Positions 19,980-30,828 of a stretch of DNA of 64,000 nt are shown here, piece by piece. The DNA is from an uncultured Verrucomicrobiales bacterium (GTDB lineage Bacteria > Verrucomicrobiota > Verrucomicrobiia > Verrucomicrobiales > DEV007). Both the position numbers and the translations under genes were made by a program. The notes under the pieces are model-generated. The model saw only the letters and a program-made list of their open reading frames with translations, was not told where the DNA came from and made no database searches. Numbering within the stretch: the stretch's first letter is position 1; each line of letters starts with the position of its first letter. Location: the NCBI GenBank assembly GCA_938082635.1, contig CALLLI010000036.1:17370-81369 (forward strand), given 5' to 3'.

Positions 19980-20183
19980 CAGGCTCCCCCCCTTGGGGTG
20001 AAAGAATGCACGAAAGGGCGATCTTGAGTCAATGAAGAATGCGAGAACAAGACGGACGCGATAGCAGGACAGGTCTTTTTTATGGATAGGCTACGTCTGG
20101 GATATTCGGCTGAAGTCGGGACCCCTTACGGTCTCGAGTTGGGGATCCGAGGTTGGTGGATCTTGTCTATTTCCACACAGCAA

Positions 20184-20215
20184 GAAGCCACAGCCCAACA
20201 TTGGGATGTGGCTTC
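20184..20215 (-). terminator. Hairpin terminator-like structure downstream of pilT
   Basis: gaagccaca-g-ccca-acat-tggg-a-tgtggcttc stem-loop 26 bp beyond the pilT stop; no strong U tract. Confidence 0.5.
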
Positions 20216-20240
20216 GCTTTGAAAGGGTTTTCTATTCTCG

Positions 20241-21338
20241 CTACAACTCTGCGCCAGCAGAGTCCCCAAGGGCAGCGTCTTCAGGCGGTAGGAGGTTCTT
20301 GAAGCGGTTCTTATCGATCGCTTTCATGTAGGCTTCCTTGGCATTGATCATGCCGGCTTCGAGCTTGTCGTTGATGGCTTCGTCCATGAAAATCATGCCG
20401 CGTCCCTTTCCACCGGTAATCACGTCATAAAGCTTCTGGGTAGCACCTTCACGAATGATGGCACCGACAGCGGGCGTGGAGACGAGGATCTCATTGACCG
20501 CGCAACGGCCACCGTTGTCGCAGCGCTTACAGAGAAGCTGGGCCACGACGCCCTGCAAAGAGGCGGCGAGCATGGTGCGGACCTGGGATTGCTGATCGGA
20601 CGGGAACACGTCAATAATACGGTCGACGGTTTTACGAGCGTTGTTCGTGTGCAGGGTCCCGAACACTAACAGACCCGTTTCCGCAGCGGTGAGCGCCAAA
20701 GAGATGGTCTCCAAGTCACGCATCTCACCCACGAGAACAATGTCAGCGTCTTCACGCAAAGTCGCACGTAGACCATCGGCAAACGTTGGCGTTTGGATAG
20801 GCACCTCACGCTGGGTAATGATCGATTTCTTGTTCGAGTGCACGAACTCGATGGGCTCCTCAACCGTGATGATGTGGCGAGAGAAGTTCGTGTTAATGTA
20901 ATCAATAAGTGCCGCCAGCGTGGTGGATTTGCCTGAACCAGTCGGACCGGTGACAAGAACGAGACCACTACGAAGGTGACCGAACTCTTTCACAACGGAA
21001 GGAATGCCTAACTGCTCCAGCGTGGCGATCTTCGTCGGAATCAGCCGGAAGACGGCAGCGATGCCGTGACTCTGCTTAAGGTAGTTGCAACGGAATCGAG
21101 ATTTTTCGTCCATCTCATAGGCGAAGTCGAGATCACCACGATCCATAAATTTCTCCCATGCGGAGGGCTCGCAGATCTCCTTGAGCATCGGGTGAATCAC
21201 CTCATCAGTGAGAACTTCTTCGGAGATGGGAACAATGTTACCATGAAGACGCAGCTTGGGCGGTGAGCCTTGGCTGAGGTGGAGGTCGGATGCGCCCTGG
21301 TCGACGAGCATCTGGAAGAATTTATCAATAACGGCCAT
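20241..21338 (-). CDS. pilT: Type IV pilus twitching motility ATPase PilT
   Basis: Walker A GPTGSGKSTTLAALIDYIN, Asp/His boxes, GEMRDLETISLALTAAETGLLVFGTLHTNNA. Confidence 0.93.
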   Translation of the reverse strand: MAVIDKFFQMLVDQGASDLHLSQGSPPKLRLHGNIVPISEEVLTDEVIHPMLKEICEPSAWEKFMDRGDLDFAYEMDEKSRFRCNYLKQSHGIAAVFRLIPTKIATLEQLGIPSVVKEFGHLRSGLVLVTGPTGSGKSTTLAALIDYINTNFSRHIITVEEPIEFVHSNKKSIITQREVPIQTPTFADGLRATLREDADIVLVGEMRDLETISLALTAAETGLLVFGTLHTNNARKTVDRIIDVFPSDQQSQVRTMLAASLQGVVAQLLCKRCDNGGRCAVNEILVSTPAVGAIIREGATQKLYDVITGGKGRGMIFMDEAINDKLEAGMINAKEAYMKAIDKNRFKNLLPPEDAALGDSAGAEL

Positions 21339-21408
21339 GAAATTAGTGTCGTTGCTAGCTACCTAAAGAAAGTAATTAATTGGAATGATAGGGTGGTAGA
21401 CGCGTCGA

Positions 21409-22491
21409 TTAGACATCGAAATGCGCTTTCATGTTGGCCTGGTCATTGGCCCGGCTCATGCACTCATCTTGCGAGATAAGTCCCTGGTTGTAGAGATTCT
21501 TGAGTGAATCGTCCATGGTGATCATGCCCACCTTTCTACCCGTCTGCATGATGCCGCCGAGCATGTAGGTCTTGCCCTCGCGGATACAGTTGGAAACAGC
21601 CGGTGTGTTCACAAGATATTCGAGAGCGAGCACACGTCCTTCGCCGTCAAGACGAGGCACGAGGTTCTGACTGACAATGCCGCGCAGAGACTCACTGACC
21701 ATGATCCGGATCTGATCGCGCTGATCGACCGGGAACACGTCGAGCACACGGTCCAAGGTACGAGGGGCGTTTCCGGTGTGGAGCGTTCCCAATACCAAGT
21801 GACCCGTTTCCGAAGCGGTGATCGCGAGCTGAATGGTTTCCAGGTCGCGCATCTCTCCGACCATGATGATATCGGGATCTTCACGCAAGGCACCGCGCAG
21901 GGCAGCAGCAAAGGAAGCGGTGTGCGTGTGCACCTCGCGCTGATTCACGTGACAGCTGCGAGACTCGAAGAGGTATTCGATAGGATCTTCCAGCGTGATG
22001 ATGTGGTCCTGGCGAGAGGCATTCACCTGATCGACCATGGCAGCCAGTGTGGTCGACTTTCCGGAACCGACGGGACCAGTCACGAGGACAAGGCCGTTGT
22101 GATACTGCGTGAGAGGCTTGAGCGTCTCCGGCAAATTCAGCTGATCCATGGAGCGGACCTCCGTGTTGATGATCCGGAAGGCCATGTCGAGACCGAGGCG
22201 GTGGCGCACGACACTGGCACGGAAACGGCCCAGCTCAGAAGCGTAGGCAAAGTCGACATCACCGATCTTCTCAAGACGAGCGAGCTCTTTCTCCCCGAGG
22301 AAACTCTTCACGAGACGATCCGTATCAGCAGCAGTGAGCGGCTCGGCATCGTCCCAGATGGGCGCGAGGTGACCATGGCGGCGCCAGTGAGGCTGGCTAT
22401 TCACAGCTAAATGAAGGTCCGAGGCTTCGTAATCCTGGCCAACTTTGAGATAGCTATCGACGTGTTCTAGGGTCTTGACGGTTTCAGACAT
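21409..22491 (-). CDS. Second PilT/PilU-type ATPase
   Basis: Walker A GPVGSGKSTTLAAMVDQVN, GEMRDLETIQLAITASETGHLVLGTLHTGNAPRTLDRVLDVFP. Confidence 0.92.
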   Translation of the reverse strand: MSETVKTLEHVDSYLKVGQDYEASDLHLAVNSQPHWRRHGHLAPIWDDAEPLTAADTDRLVKSFLGEKELARLEKIGDVDFAYASELGRFRASVVRHRLGLDMAFRIINTEVRSMDQLNLPETLKPLTQYHNGLVLVTGPVGSGKSTTLAAMVDQVNASRQDHIITLEDPIEYLFESRSCHVNQREVHTHTASFAAALRGALREDPDIIMVGEMRDLETIQLAITASETGHLVLGTLHTGNAPRTLDRVLDVFPVDQRDQIRIMVSESLRGIVSQNLVPRLDGEGRVLALEYLVNTPAVSNCIREGKTYMLGGIMQTGRKVGMITMDDSLKNLYNQGLISQDECMSRANDQANMKAHFDV

Positions 22492-22891
22492 GAGATAATG
22501 GAGGCTTGGAAGCGCTTAGGAGTCGGTCCTTTACCACGCTGGAGAGTAGAGGTTCAAATGCTAAAAGTAACCTTTTCAGGAGCTGCCCCTTCGCCATCTG
22601 CACCAATGTAGACCATCGGCTACGATTATAGGTAGGTTTTCCATCCTTTGGAAGCTCTTTCTTTCGAAAGATGAGGCGAGTGGTAACAAAGCCCAGTCCC
22701 AATAGGCCCAGGCCCCAAGCAGAGGGACGACTGCGAAACGAGCGTGTGATCTGGCCTTTCACGCTGAGTTTATTCGAAAGGTCGTCGCCAAACTCGCGCG
22801 CGTCCCGGCTGAGTTGCCAGCGGGCGCTATCGAGTCGGGCAATAAGCTCTAACTTACTTACCACCAAGGTTTCGTCGGATTGGAGAGCCAT
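22484..22891 (-). CDS. Small membrane-associated protein (YqjK-position, unknown)
   Basis: Overlaps both flanking ORFs; one hydrophobic segment (AWGLGLLGLGFVTTRLIF). Confidence 0.6.
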   Translation of the reverse strand: MALQSDETLVVSKLELIARLDSARWQLSRDAREFGDDLSNKLSVKGQITRSFRSRPSAWGLGLLGLGFVTTRLIFRKKELPKDGKPTYNRSRWSTLVQMAKGQLLKRLLLAFEPLLSSVVKDRLLSASKPPLSHV

Positions 22892-23313
22892 TCGCGGTCT
22901 TTGGCTAGTTCGTTGATAGACTCCTTAAATAAGGGGTCTTCTGGAGGGCGTTTGGCGAGTCTGAGGCAGAGGTAGCCGATGACGAGGTGCCCCGGTGCCA
23001 GGAGAAGGCAGACAAACCACCAAGGAACGCTTGTGAAGTGATCGATAACAATAATGGATCCTGCGAGGAGCAAGGCGTAGCCGAAGACGAGAAAGACCAG
23101 GGCAACGAGCGCCAGGACGACTCGTTTCGAAAAATAACCGAAAGCTTCCTTAAACTCGATCCCGAAGAGGAGGTGCCGAGCCTGAACATAGAGGACCAGG
23201 CTTCGAAGGACCTTCTGAAACCGGTTCTGAAAAACGCCGTCGTTCTGATAATCGTCGGGTGGAGGCTGCACGCGCGGACTAGCGGCGGAAGAGGAGGCCA
23301 AGCACGAAGCCAA
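22858..23313 (-). CDS. Phage holin superfamily III / YqjE-like (DUF1469) membrane protein
   Basis: Two TM segments (VVLALVALVFLVFGYALLLAGSIIVI; WWFVCLLLAPGHLVIGYLCLRLA). Confidence 0.65.
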   Translation of the reverse strand: MASCLASSSAASPRVQPPPDDYQNDGVFQNRFQKVLRSLVLYVQARHLLFGIEFKEAFGYFSKRVVLALVALVFLVFGYALLLAGSIIVIDHFTSVPWWFVCLLLAPGHLVIGYLCLRLAKRPPEDPLFKESINELAKDREWLSNPTKPWW

Positions 23314-23608
23314 CTCCTAGAGCCGTCGCAACTGACTTTCCAGGATTCTCACGTACGTAGACTTCGCCTTCCTGCATGCAGTCCTGCACCTTGACCTTGG
23401 CTTCTTCCCAGCCCGTCTCAGCGGCTTGGCGTAGCTGATCAGCCCGTTCTGAGGCAATCTCGGAGACCTGGTCAGTCTTTCGCTCCACGACTTCGCCAAA
23501 CTGGCTGGCCCGCGAGGCGGCAGCTGAACGCAATTCCTCGGCTGCCTGCACTGCTTGTGATTTGAGATCGACCCCGTTTCCTGGGTCTACTACGTGCGAT
23601 TCACTCAT
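23279..23608 (-). CDS. DUF883/YqjD-ElaB-like membrane-anchored protein
   Basis: Amphipathic helix followed by VYVRENPGKSVATALGVGFVLGLLFRR, the characteristic C-terminal anchor. Confidence 0.85.
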   Translation of the reverse strand: MSESHVVDPGNGVDLKSQAVQAAEELRSAAASRASQFGEVVERKTDQVSEIASERADQLRQAAETGWEEAKVKVQDCMQEGEVYVRENPGKSVATALGVGFVLGLLFRR

Positions 23609-23851
23609 GATTCTGATCGGGTATAACGAGGTTCACGGCATTGCAGCCCTATTAGCCACACCGATGGGTCCCATGATGACGTAAGTTTCTCACGAAATCA
23701 ACCTTGCTAGTATCGTAGCTGGAATCCGCGAAAGCGCCAGTTGACTGGCTTCCTCGCTACTGCTAAGTAGCGCCGAATTCGCTATAGAATGGCAACAATT
23801 TGCCGCACCGGCGTCTTCATTTCTTCAACGCACTGCATACTACAAGACACA

Positions 23852-24856
23852 ATGGCAACCTTCGCAATCAACGGATTTGGCCGCATCGGCCGCATGGTAC
23901 TTCGGGCAATGTCCCCGGAAACTCTCAAGCAAGTCGTCGCTATCAACGACCTGACGGACAACAAGACGCTCGCCCATTTGCTCAAATGGGACTCCGTCGC
24001 TGGCAAGTATGACGGTGATGTGAGCTACGATGATGAGTCCATCACCGTGAATGGCCACAAGATCAAAGCCTACGCAGAGCGCGACCCTGCAGCTCTCCCT
24101 TGGGGTGACCTCGGTGTCGACGTCGTTCTTGAATCTACTGGTTTCTTTGCCAGCCGCGACGGTGCTAGCAAGCACATCACCGCAGGTGCCAAGAAAGTCG
24201 TTATTTCCGCACCAGCCAAAGACCCAGACATCACGATGTGCCTCGGCATCAACGATGGTGACTACGATCCTGCAAATCACCACATCGTTTCCAACGCTTC
24301 CTGCACGACGAACTGCTTGGCTCCTATGGTCAAGGTTCTCAATGACACCTTCGGCATCGAAGGCGGCGTCATGAGCACGATCCACAGCTACACGGGCGAC
24401 CAGTGTCTTCTCGATGCTCCTCACAGCGACCTCCGCCGGGCGCGTTCCGCTGCTGTGAACATCATCCCTTCATCCACGGGTGCTGCTCGCGCCATCGCTG
24501 AAGTAATCCCAGCGATGAAAGGCAAGTTAAACGGCGGTGCTTTCCGTGTCCCAACACCTACGGGTTCTGTGACTGACTTCACGGCTGTTCTCACGAAGGC
24601 CGCAAGCAACGAAGACGTGAATGCTGCGCTTAAAGAAGCTGCCGAAGGTCCTCTCAAAGGCATCCTCGAATACAGCGAAGAGCCTCTCGTCCTCCAAGAC
24701 ATCGTTGGTAATCCTCACTCTTGTATCCTCGACGGCCTCTCCACGATGGGCGTCATGGAAGGCAAGATGGTCAAGGTTGTCGGCTGGTATGACAACGAGT
24801 GGGGCTACAGCAACCGTGCTGTGGACATGATGAACAAGCTCGGCGCGTCCATCTAA
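23852..24856 (+). CDS. gap: Glyceraldehyde-3-phosphate dehydrogenase, type I
   Basis: [20 protein letters not shown]..., [19 protein letters not shown] active site. Confidence 0.98.
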   Translation: MATFAINGFGRIGRMVLRAMSPETLKQVVAINDLTDNKTLAHLLKWDSVAGKYDGDVSYDDESITVNGHKIKAYAERDPAALPWGDLGVDVVLESTGFFASRDGASKHITAGAKKVVISAPAKDPDITMCLGINDGDYDPANHHIVSNASCTTNCLAPMVKVLNDTFGIEGGVMSTIHSYTGDQCLLDAPHSDLRRARSAAVNIIPSSTGAARAIAEVIPAMKGKLNGGAFRVPTPTGSVTDFTAVLTKAASNEDVNAALKEAAEGPLKGILEYSEEPLVLQDIVGNPHSCILDGLSTMGVMEGKMVKVVGWYDNEWGYSNRAVDMMNKLGASI

Positions 24857-24876
24857 GACACCGTCACCATCCTTCA

Positions 24877-26076
24877 ATGCCGAAACTCAGTTTCCGCGAC
24901 CTCGATCCGAAAGGGAAGCGCGTCTTCGTTCGGGTCGATTACAATGTGCCGTTGAAAGACGGTGAGATCACGGATGACACACGTATCCGTGCCAGCCTTC
25001 CCACGATCCAGCATCTCCTGGGTCGTGGGGCTCGGCTGGTCCTCGCCTCGCATCTCGGTCGACCCAAGGGCGAGAAGAACCCAGCGTTCTCCCTCGCTCC
25101 CGTGGCCAAGCGCCTCGGGGAATTGGTCGATGCCAAGGTGCATTTCCTCGGTGAAACTGTGGGTCCGGAAGTCGAGAAGGCTGCCAACGAACTCCCCGAA
25201 GGAGAAATTCTCCTCCTGGAGAACGTCCGTTTCTTCCCTGGCGAAACCAGCAACGATCCTGAGTTCGCAAAGCAATTGGCTGCTCTAGCAGACGTCTTTG
25301 TGAATGACGCTTTCGGCACCGCGCACCGCGCACACGCCTCAACAGCAGGCATCGCCGAGCATGTCGAGAAGGCAGCCATGGGCTCGCTCGTGGAGAAGGA
25401 ACTCAAGTATCTTCAAGGCGAGCTCAAAGATCCGGCACGTCCATTCGTCGTTATCCTCGGTGGCAAGAAAGTCAGCGACAAGATCGGCGTCATTGATGCA
25501 TTGTTAGACAAAGCAGATACCATTCTGATCGGTGGTGCCATGCAGTATGCTTTTCGTAAAGCGCAAGGGCACGCTATTGGCACAAGCTACGCCGTCGACG
25601 AAGACATCCCGATCGCGAAAGAAATCCTCGCCCAGGCAGAAGCCAAGGGAACGAACCTCTTACTCCCCGCAGACTCTTTAGAAGCCGATGACTTCTCGAA
25701 CGAAGCGAACACCAACAGCATCACGCCTTACGCGGATGGTGGTGGCATTCGTGACGGCTGGGAAGGCCTCGATATCGGCACCAAAGCCATCGAAGAATTC
25801 GATGCGGTCTTAAAAGATGCCAAAACGGTGATTTGGAATGGCCCCATGGGCGTGTTCGAAATCGACGCCTTCGCCAAAGGCACTAGAGCTATCTGCGAGG
25901 TGCTCGCAAACAACACCGAAGCCACGACCATCATCGGTGGTGGCGATTCAGTCACGGCGGTCAATAAGTTTGGCCTCGGTGACAAGATGACCTTCATGAG
26001 CACCGGCGGCGGTGCTTCACTCGAACTTCTCGAGGGCAAGACGCTTCCTGGCGTCGCCGCTCTCTCGGAGGCTTAA
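24877..26076 (+). CDS. pgk: Phosphoglycerate kinase
   Basis: GKRVFVRVDYNVPLKDGEITDDTRIRASLPTI, LASHLGRPKG, GGGDSVTAVNKFGLGDKMTFMSTGGGASLELLEGKTLPGV. Confidence 0.98.
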   Translation: MPKLSFRDLDPKGKRVFVRVDYNVPLKDGEITDDTRIRASLPTIQHLLGRGARLVLASHLGRPKGEKNPAFSLAPVAKRLGELVDAKVHFLGETVGPEVEKAANELPEGEILLLENVRFFPGETSNDPEFAKQLAALADVFVNDAFGTAHRAHASTAGIAEHVEKAAMGSLVEKELKYLQGELKDPARPFVVILGGKKVSDKIGVIDALLDKADTILIGGAMQYAFRKAQGHAIGTSYAVDEDIPIAKEILAQAEAKGTNLLLPADSLEADDFSNEANTNSITPYADGGGIRDGWEGLDIGTKAIEEFDAVLKDAKTVIWNGPMGVFEIDAFAKGTRAICEVLANNTEATTIIGGGDSVTAVNKFGLGDKMTFMSTGGGASLELLEGKTLPGVAALSEA

Positions 26077-26130
26077 GACCTCTGCCGAAACCAACACTTC
26101 TCATCCTGCCGACCCACTAGTCACTTTTTT

Positions 26131-26916
26131 ATGAAACGCAAACCGATCATCGCGGCCAACTGGAAGATGCACATGACGCCGCAAGAGACGGAAGAATTCC
26201 TTCGCTCTTTCGCTCGCCTGTTAGGCTCACGCGACGCCGTTGATGTCGTCATCGCGCCACCCTTCGTATCTCTGGCCGCAGCGGCTGGTTCTACCAGGCC
26301 TGCGGACAATATCGCTCTAGCCGCCCAAAACATGTCTCCTGAGCCAGCCGGTGCCTTCACCGGTGAGATCAGCGCACGCATGATCAAAGAGCTCGACTGC
26401 GCGTATGTCATCCTCGGCCACAGCGAGCGCCGCTCCCTCTTCGGAGAGTCAGACGACTACGTCCAACGCAAAGTCGCAGCCGCACTCGATGCGCGCATCA
26501 AGCCGATCCTCTGCGTTGGCGAAACCCTCGAAGAGCGTGACGCCAACAAGTTGGAAGAGGTTCTCGAGCGCCAACTCAAAGCTGGCATGAAAGACGTCAA
26601 TCGCTCCCGCGCAGACGATCTCGTCATCGCTTACGAACCCGTCTGGGCGATCGGCACAGGACGCACTGCATCCGCTGAGCAAGCGCAAGAAGCCCACGCC
26701 TTCATCCGTAAGGTCCTCACAGACCTCTACGATGCTGAAGTCGCTGGCCAACTCCGCATCCAATACGGTGGCAGCGTCAAGCCTGGCAACATCGCTGAAC
26801 TTATCTCTCAAGAAGACGTCGACGGCGCTCTCGTCGGTGGCGCTAGCCTGGAAGTCGATAGCTTCTTTGGCATCATCAAAGGAGCCGAAGAGCATGTGCG
26901 CAACGCCACTGCTTAA
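26131..26916 (+). CDS. tpiA: Triosephosphate isomerase
   Basis: KPIIAANWKMHMTPQE, ILGHSERRSLFGESD, VIAYEPVWAIGTGRTA, QYGGSVKPGN. Confidence 0.98.
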   Translation: MKRKPIIAANWKMHMTPQETEEFLRSFARLLGSRDAVDVVIAPPFVSLAAAAGSTRPADNIALAAQNMSPEPAGAFTGEISARMIKELDCAYVILGHSERRSLFGESDDYVQRKVAAALDARIKPILCVGETLEERDANKLEEVLERQLKAGMKDVNRSRADDLVIAYEPVWAIGTGRTASAEQAQEAHAFIRKVLTDLYDAEVAGQLRIQYGGSVKPGNIAELISQEDVDGALVGGASLEVDSFFGIIKGAEEHVRNATA

Positions 26917-26949
26917 CAGAGACTTCCAACGAACCATTTAAAGAACACC

Positions 26950-26981
26950 AAAGAGGGAAGTCGGCAACGGCTTCCCTCTTT
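26950..26981 (+). terminator. Stem-loop downstream of tpiA
   Basis: aaagagggaag-tcggcaacgg-cttccctcttt: perfect 11-bp stem, 10-nt loop. Confidence 0.75.
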
Positions 26982-27024
26982 GCCGTTAGGCCCATTTCAC
27001 CCAACTCAGAAACCTAACAGATTC

Positions 27025-27627
27025 ATGATCGGACTCATCGACTACGGAGCAGGCAATCTCCACAGCGCTCACAACGCACTCACCAAGATCGGCGCCTCCA
27101 GCAAACTCGTGCGCGGCCCAGCCGACTTGGCAGGCGTCGACCGCCTCGTCCTCCCCGGCGTGGGCGCCTGTGTCGACTGCGTCAAACAACTGAAGGAACA
27201 AGATCTCTGGAGCCCCCTGCGTGACTGGCTAGAAGCCGACAAGCCCTACTTCGGCATCTGCATTGGTTACCAAATCCTCTTCGACCACAGCGAAGAATTT
27301 GAAGGTGCCGATGGCCTCGGAATCTTAGCGGGCGAAGTCATCCGCTTCCCTCGCAATGACCTCAAGGTACCTCACATGGGCTGGAATGAGATTGAGCCTG
27401 TCGATAAGACAGACCCACTCTGGCGCGGTCTTCCCGAGAACCCGCACGTCTATTTCGTCCACTCCTACTACCCGCAGCCGAAAGACGACTCCATCGTCAG
27501 CGCTTACTGCGACTACGGCGTCCGCTTTGCCGCCGCCATCCGCAAAGGAAACATCGTCGCGACCCAGTTCCACCCCGAGAAGAGTCAGGCTCTTGGCCTC
27601 GGAATCTTACGAAACTTCGCGAGTTAG
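27025..27627 (+). CDS. hisH: Imidazole glycerol phosphate synthase glutaminase subunit HisH
   Basis: MIGLIDYGAGNLHSAHNAL, PYFGICIGYQILF, VPHMGWNEI, ATQFHPEKSQALGLGILRNF. Confidence 0.96.
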   Translation: MIGLIDYGAGNLHSAHNALTKIGASSKLVRGPADLAGVDRLVLPGVGACVDCVKQLKEQDLWSPLRDWLEADKPYFGICIGYQILFDHSEEFEGADGLGILAGEVIRFPRNDLKVPHMGWNEIEPVDKTDPLWRGLPENPHVYFVHSYYPQPKDDSIVSAYCDYGVRFAAAIRKGNIVATQFHPEKSQALGLGILRNFAS

Positions 27628-27647
27628 AATCATCGGCAATCCACACC

Positions 27648-29105
27648 ATGAAACAACCAGCATTCGTCGCCTTTCTTGCCATCATCACATTAGGTGCTGC
27701 GATCGCCGCGCCGCCTAACCTCATGCTCATCCTGAGCGATGATCACCGCCATGACTTCCTGGGGTTTCACCCTGACGCTCCAGAATGGTTGGAAACTCCC
27801 AACCTCGATCAACTCGCTGCCGGTGGTGCCCATCTCGCCAATGCCTTTGTTAGCACCTCGTTGTGTTCTCCAAGCCGCGCCTCTGTTCTCACCGGCCAGT
27901 ACATGCATCACCACCGCGTGGTCGACAATCAGCGCCCCGTTCCTGAGGGCACGATGTTCTTCCCTCAGTATCTTCAGAAAGCAGGCTACCACACCGCCTT
28001 CATCGGCAAGTGGCACATGGGACACGACGATGACAGCCCCCGCCCTGGCTTCGATCACTGGGTCAGTTTCGAAGGCCAAGGCGAGTACTTTGACCCAACA
28101 CTCAACATCAACGGCAAGCAGAAGCCGTTCAAAGGCTACCTGACTGACATTCTGACAGACCAGGCACTGGATTGGTTCGAGAATCAGCGACCGAAAGACA
28201 AGCCCTTCCTCCTCTATCTCTCTTACAAAGCCGTTCACTATCCCTTCACACCGTCATCACGTCATCACGGTCGTTACCAGGACAAACCCATCCCCTACCC
28301 AGAGACGATGGCGAACACGGAAGAGAACTACGCCTCGCAATCAAACTGGATCCGCGAACGACGCTACGGGATCCACGGCATTGATCACATGGAAACGGGC
28401 GCTTTCGACAAAGATCCGGTGCCGTCCTTCGATAATCTCTACTGGCGTTTCTGTGAGACCGTACACGGCCTCGATGAGAACATCGGCCGCGTCATGAAGA
28501 CGTTCGAGCCCATTCAGAAAGACACGGTCACGCTCTACATGGGCGACAACGGATTCGCGCTCGGAGAACACGGCTTCTACGACAAACGCGATGCCTTCGA
28601 AGCCTCCATTCGAGTTCCCATGATCGCCCACGCACCAGGCAGGATCGCCCCCAATACGAGCATCGCTCACATGGTTCAGAACATCGACCTCGCACCCACA
28701 TTGCTCGACTTCGCTGATGTCAAAGTTCCAGACGGCGCTCCCAAGATGGATGGACAATCATTCACTCCCCTCCTCCGCGGTCAATCCATGCCTGACTGGC
28801 GCAAACACATCCTCTACGAATACCACTGGGAATGGAATTTCCCCGCCATGCCGACTTGCCTCGCCATCCGCACGGACAGATTTAAGTACATCTACTACCA
28901 CGGCGTATGGGATCGCAATGGCTTCTACGATCTACAGACGGACCCTCACGAACGCCACAATCTCATCCAAATTCCCGCCTATCAGGAACAGATTGAAGCC
29001 CTCCGTGAGCAGCTCTTCACGGAACTCGCTGAATCCGGCGGCATGACCATGCCCCTACGGCCCCCCAAGGGCGTGCAGTTTTATGACCGGAAGCTGAGAC
29101 GCTGA
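27648..29105 (+). CDS. Secreted sulfatase (Cys-type formylglycine site)
   Basis: Signal peptide; PPNLMLILSDDHRHDFLG; CSPSRASVLTGQYMHHH; GKWHMGHDDDSPRPGFDHWVSFEGQGEY. Confidence 0.95.
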   Translation: MKQPAFVAFLAIITLGAAIAAPPNLMLILSDDHRHDFLGFHPDAPEWLETPNLDQLAAGGAHLANAFVSTSLCSPSRASVLTGQYMHHHRVVDNQRPVPEGTMFFPQYLQKAGYHTAFIGKWHMGHDDDSPRPGFDHWVSFEGQGEYFDPTLNINGKQKPFKGYLTDILTDQALDWFENQRPKDKPFLLYLSYKAVHYPFTPSSRHHGRYQDKPIPYPETMANTEENYASQSNWIRERRYGIHGIDHMETGAFDKDPVPSFDNLYWRFCETVHGLDENIGRVMKTFEPIQKDTVTLYMGDNGFALGEHGFYDKRDAFEASIRVPMIAHAPGRIAPNTSIAHMVQNIDLAPTLLDFADVKVPDGAPKMDGQSFTPLLRGQSMPDWRKHILYEYHWEWNFPAMPTCLAIRTDRFKYIYYHGVWDRNGFYDLQTDPHERHNLIQIPAYQEQIEALREQLFTELAESGGMTMPLRPPKGVQFYDRKLRR

Positions 29106-29171
29106 AGTTCAGTGACCAAAGTGTACTTTTCCGAGTAACCTTTCTCTCATGAGCGCTCAGGAAAGGCCGAC

Positions 29172-30738
29172 ATGAACTCTGATCCTTCCATGACCTGCCC
29201 GAAGTGTGGCACCACACTCACAGCCGATTCTCCAGAGAGCCTCTGCCCGAACTGCCTGCTGGCGAGCGTCATGGCCCCCACAGAACCTGCGGAGAGCGAA
29301 GCGGCACCCACGCTCGAAGCGGTCGCCGCCGCCTTCCCGCAGTTAGAAATCGACTCACTCATTGGGCGCGGCGGCATGGGTGCCGTCTACAAAGCCCGCC
29401 AACCACACCTTGATCGTTGGGTGGCGCTCAAAGTCCTCTCCTCTGGCCTCGCGTCAGACAAGGCCTTCGCGGATCGCTTTACGAGAGAAGCCCGTGTCTT
29501 AGCAAAGCTAAATCATCCTAACATCGTCACGCTACACGATTTCGGCCAAGCAGGAGACTACTTCTTTCTCCTCATGGAGTACGTGGATGGCGTGAACCTT
29601 CGCCAAGCCATGCGCACGGGCAAGTTTACCCCAGAGCAAGCGCTCAGCGTCGTGCCCAAGATCTGCGAAGCACTCCAATACGCGCATAGCGAAGGCATCC
29701 TCCACCGCGACATCAAACCAGATAATATCCTGTTAGATTCGCGTGGCAATCTGAAGATCGCCGACTTTGGCATCGCTAAAGTCGTGGGGACGGAAGCCGA
29801 TCCCTTCTCAACGAGCAGCAGTAGCGGCGCAGTGACTGCACTCACTCACGCTAGCACTTCTTTGGGCACTCCCCAGTACATGGCCCCAGAGCAAGTCACC
29901 GATCCAAACAAGGTAGATCATCGTGCCGACATCTATTCTCTGGGCGTCGTATTCTACGAAATGCTCACAGGCGAGCTACCCACCGGAGAGTTCGTGCCGC
30001 CCTCACAAGTCTCTCAAGTCGATGCCCGCATCGATGCCGTCGTCCAGCGAGCACTTGAGCAAGAACGGGAACAGCGTCAGCAAAGTGCCGATGAGGTCCG
30101 CACTCAGGTGGAGACGATCGTCAGAACACCACCTCCCGCCCCCCCAGCCGGAGCAATCCACTCGGAGAACCGGTGCCGGAAAGGCAGCCGGCCTCGTCGT
30201 CTTCAGTCTCATCTTACCGCTGCTAGCAATGTTCGAAGTCAGTTTGCTCCGAGCGAAACTCGCCGATCTTGACTCCGAACAGAGCGACGCCGCACGCCAA
30301 ATCTCACAAGCGCCTGCCACGGTCGTCGCCAAAGTCGGAGCGATTGCTTTGCTAGGCGTCAGCATTCTCATGCTAGGCGCAGGTACGTTGCGAGGTTGGA
30401 GCCATCTCAAAAGCATACGAGAAGGCCGGGCTCAGCACGGCACGGGCCTCGCCATGTTCGCAGCACTGTTCCTACCTCTTATCCTCCTCTTCATTGCCGT
30501 CTTAGCCCTCATCTACATTCCGGCATCAAATGCAAACGGCTTAGGTCGGTCTATTGGCACGTCACTCGCATTCATCGCCGCGTTTGGCGCATGCTTCTGG
30601 TCCATACGTAGCACCTGGCGATGGATTCATCCTAGACCTGACACCCGATCAACGTCGGCTGGCCCCATCGTAGGATGTCTAGCCGCTTTCGTCGTCGTCG
30701 CCGTCATCGCAATTCCTGTAGCAATGATCGCGTATTGA
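29172..30738 (+). CDS. Ser/Thr protein kinase, frame-interrupted at a C7 tract (30139-30145)
   Basis: ORF 29172..30272: zinc ribbon CPKCGT..CPNC, IGRGGMGAVYKARQPHLDRWVALKVL, HRDIKPDNILL, DFGIAK. TM-rich continuation lies in the +1 frame (ORF 29923..30738: GLVVFSLILPLLAMFEV..., AMFAALFLPLILLFIAVLALIYI). Confidence 0.85.
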
Positions 30739-30828
30739 CGCACAGCCGCCGCACCCGCACCTTCCTTCTTTGCACCGAGTTCAAAGTCCGTTGGCAACAA
30801 AACCTACTGTGTCTATGAAGAAGATAAC

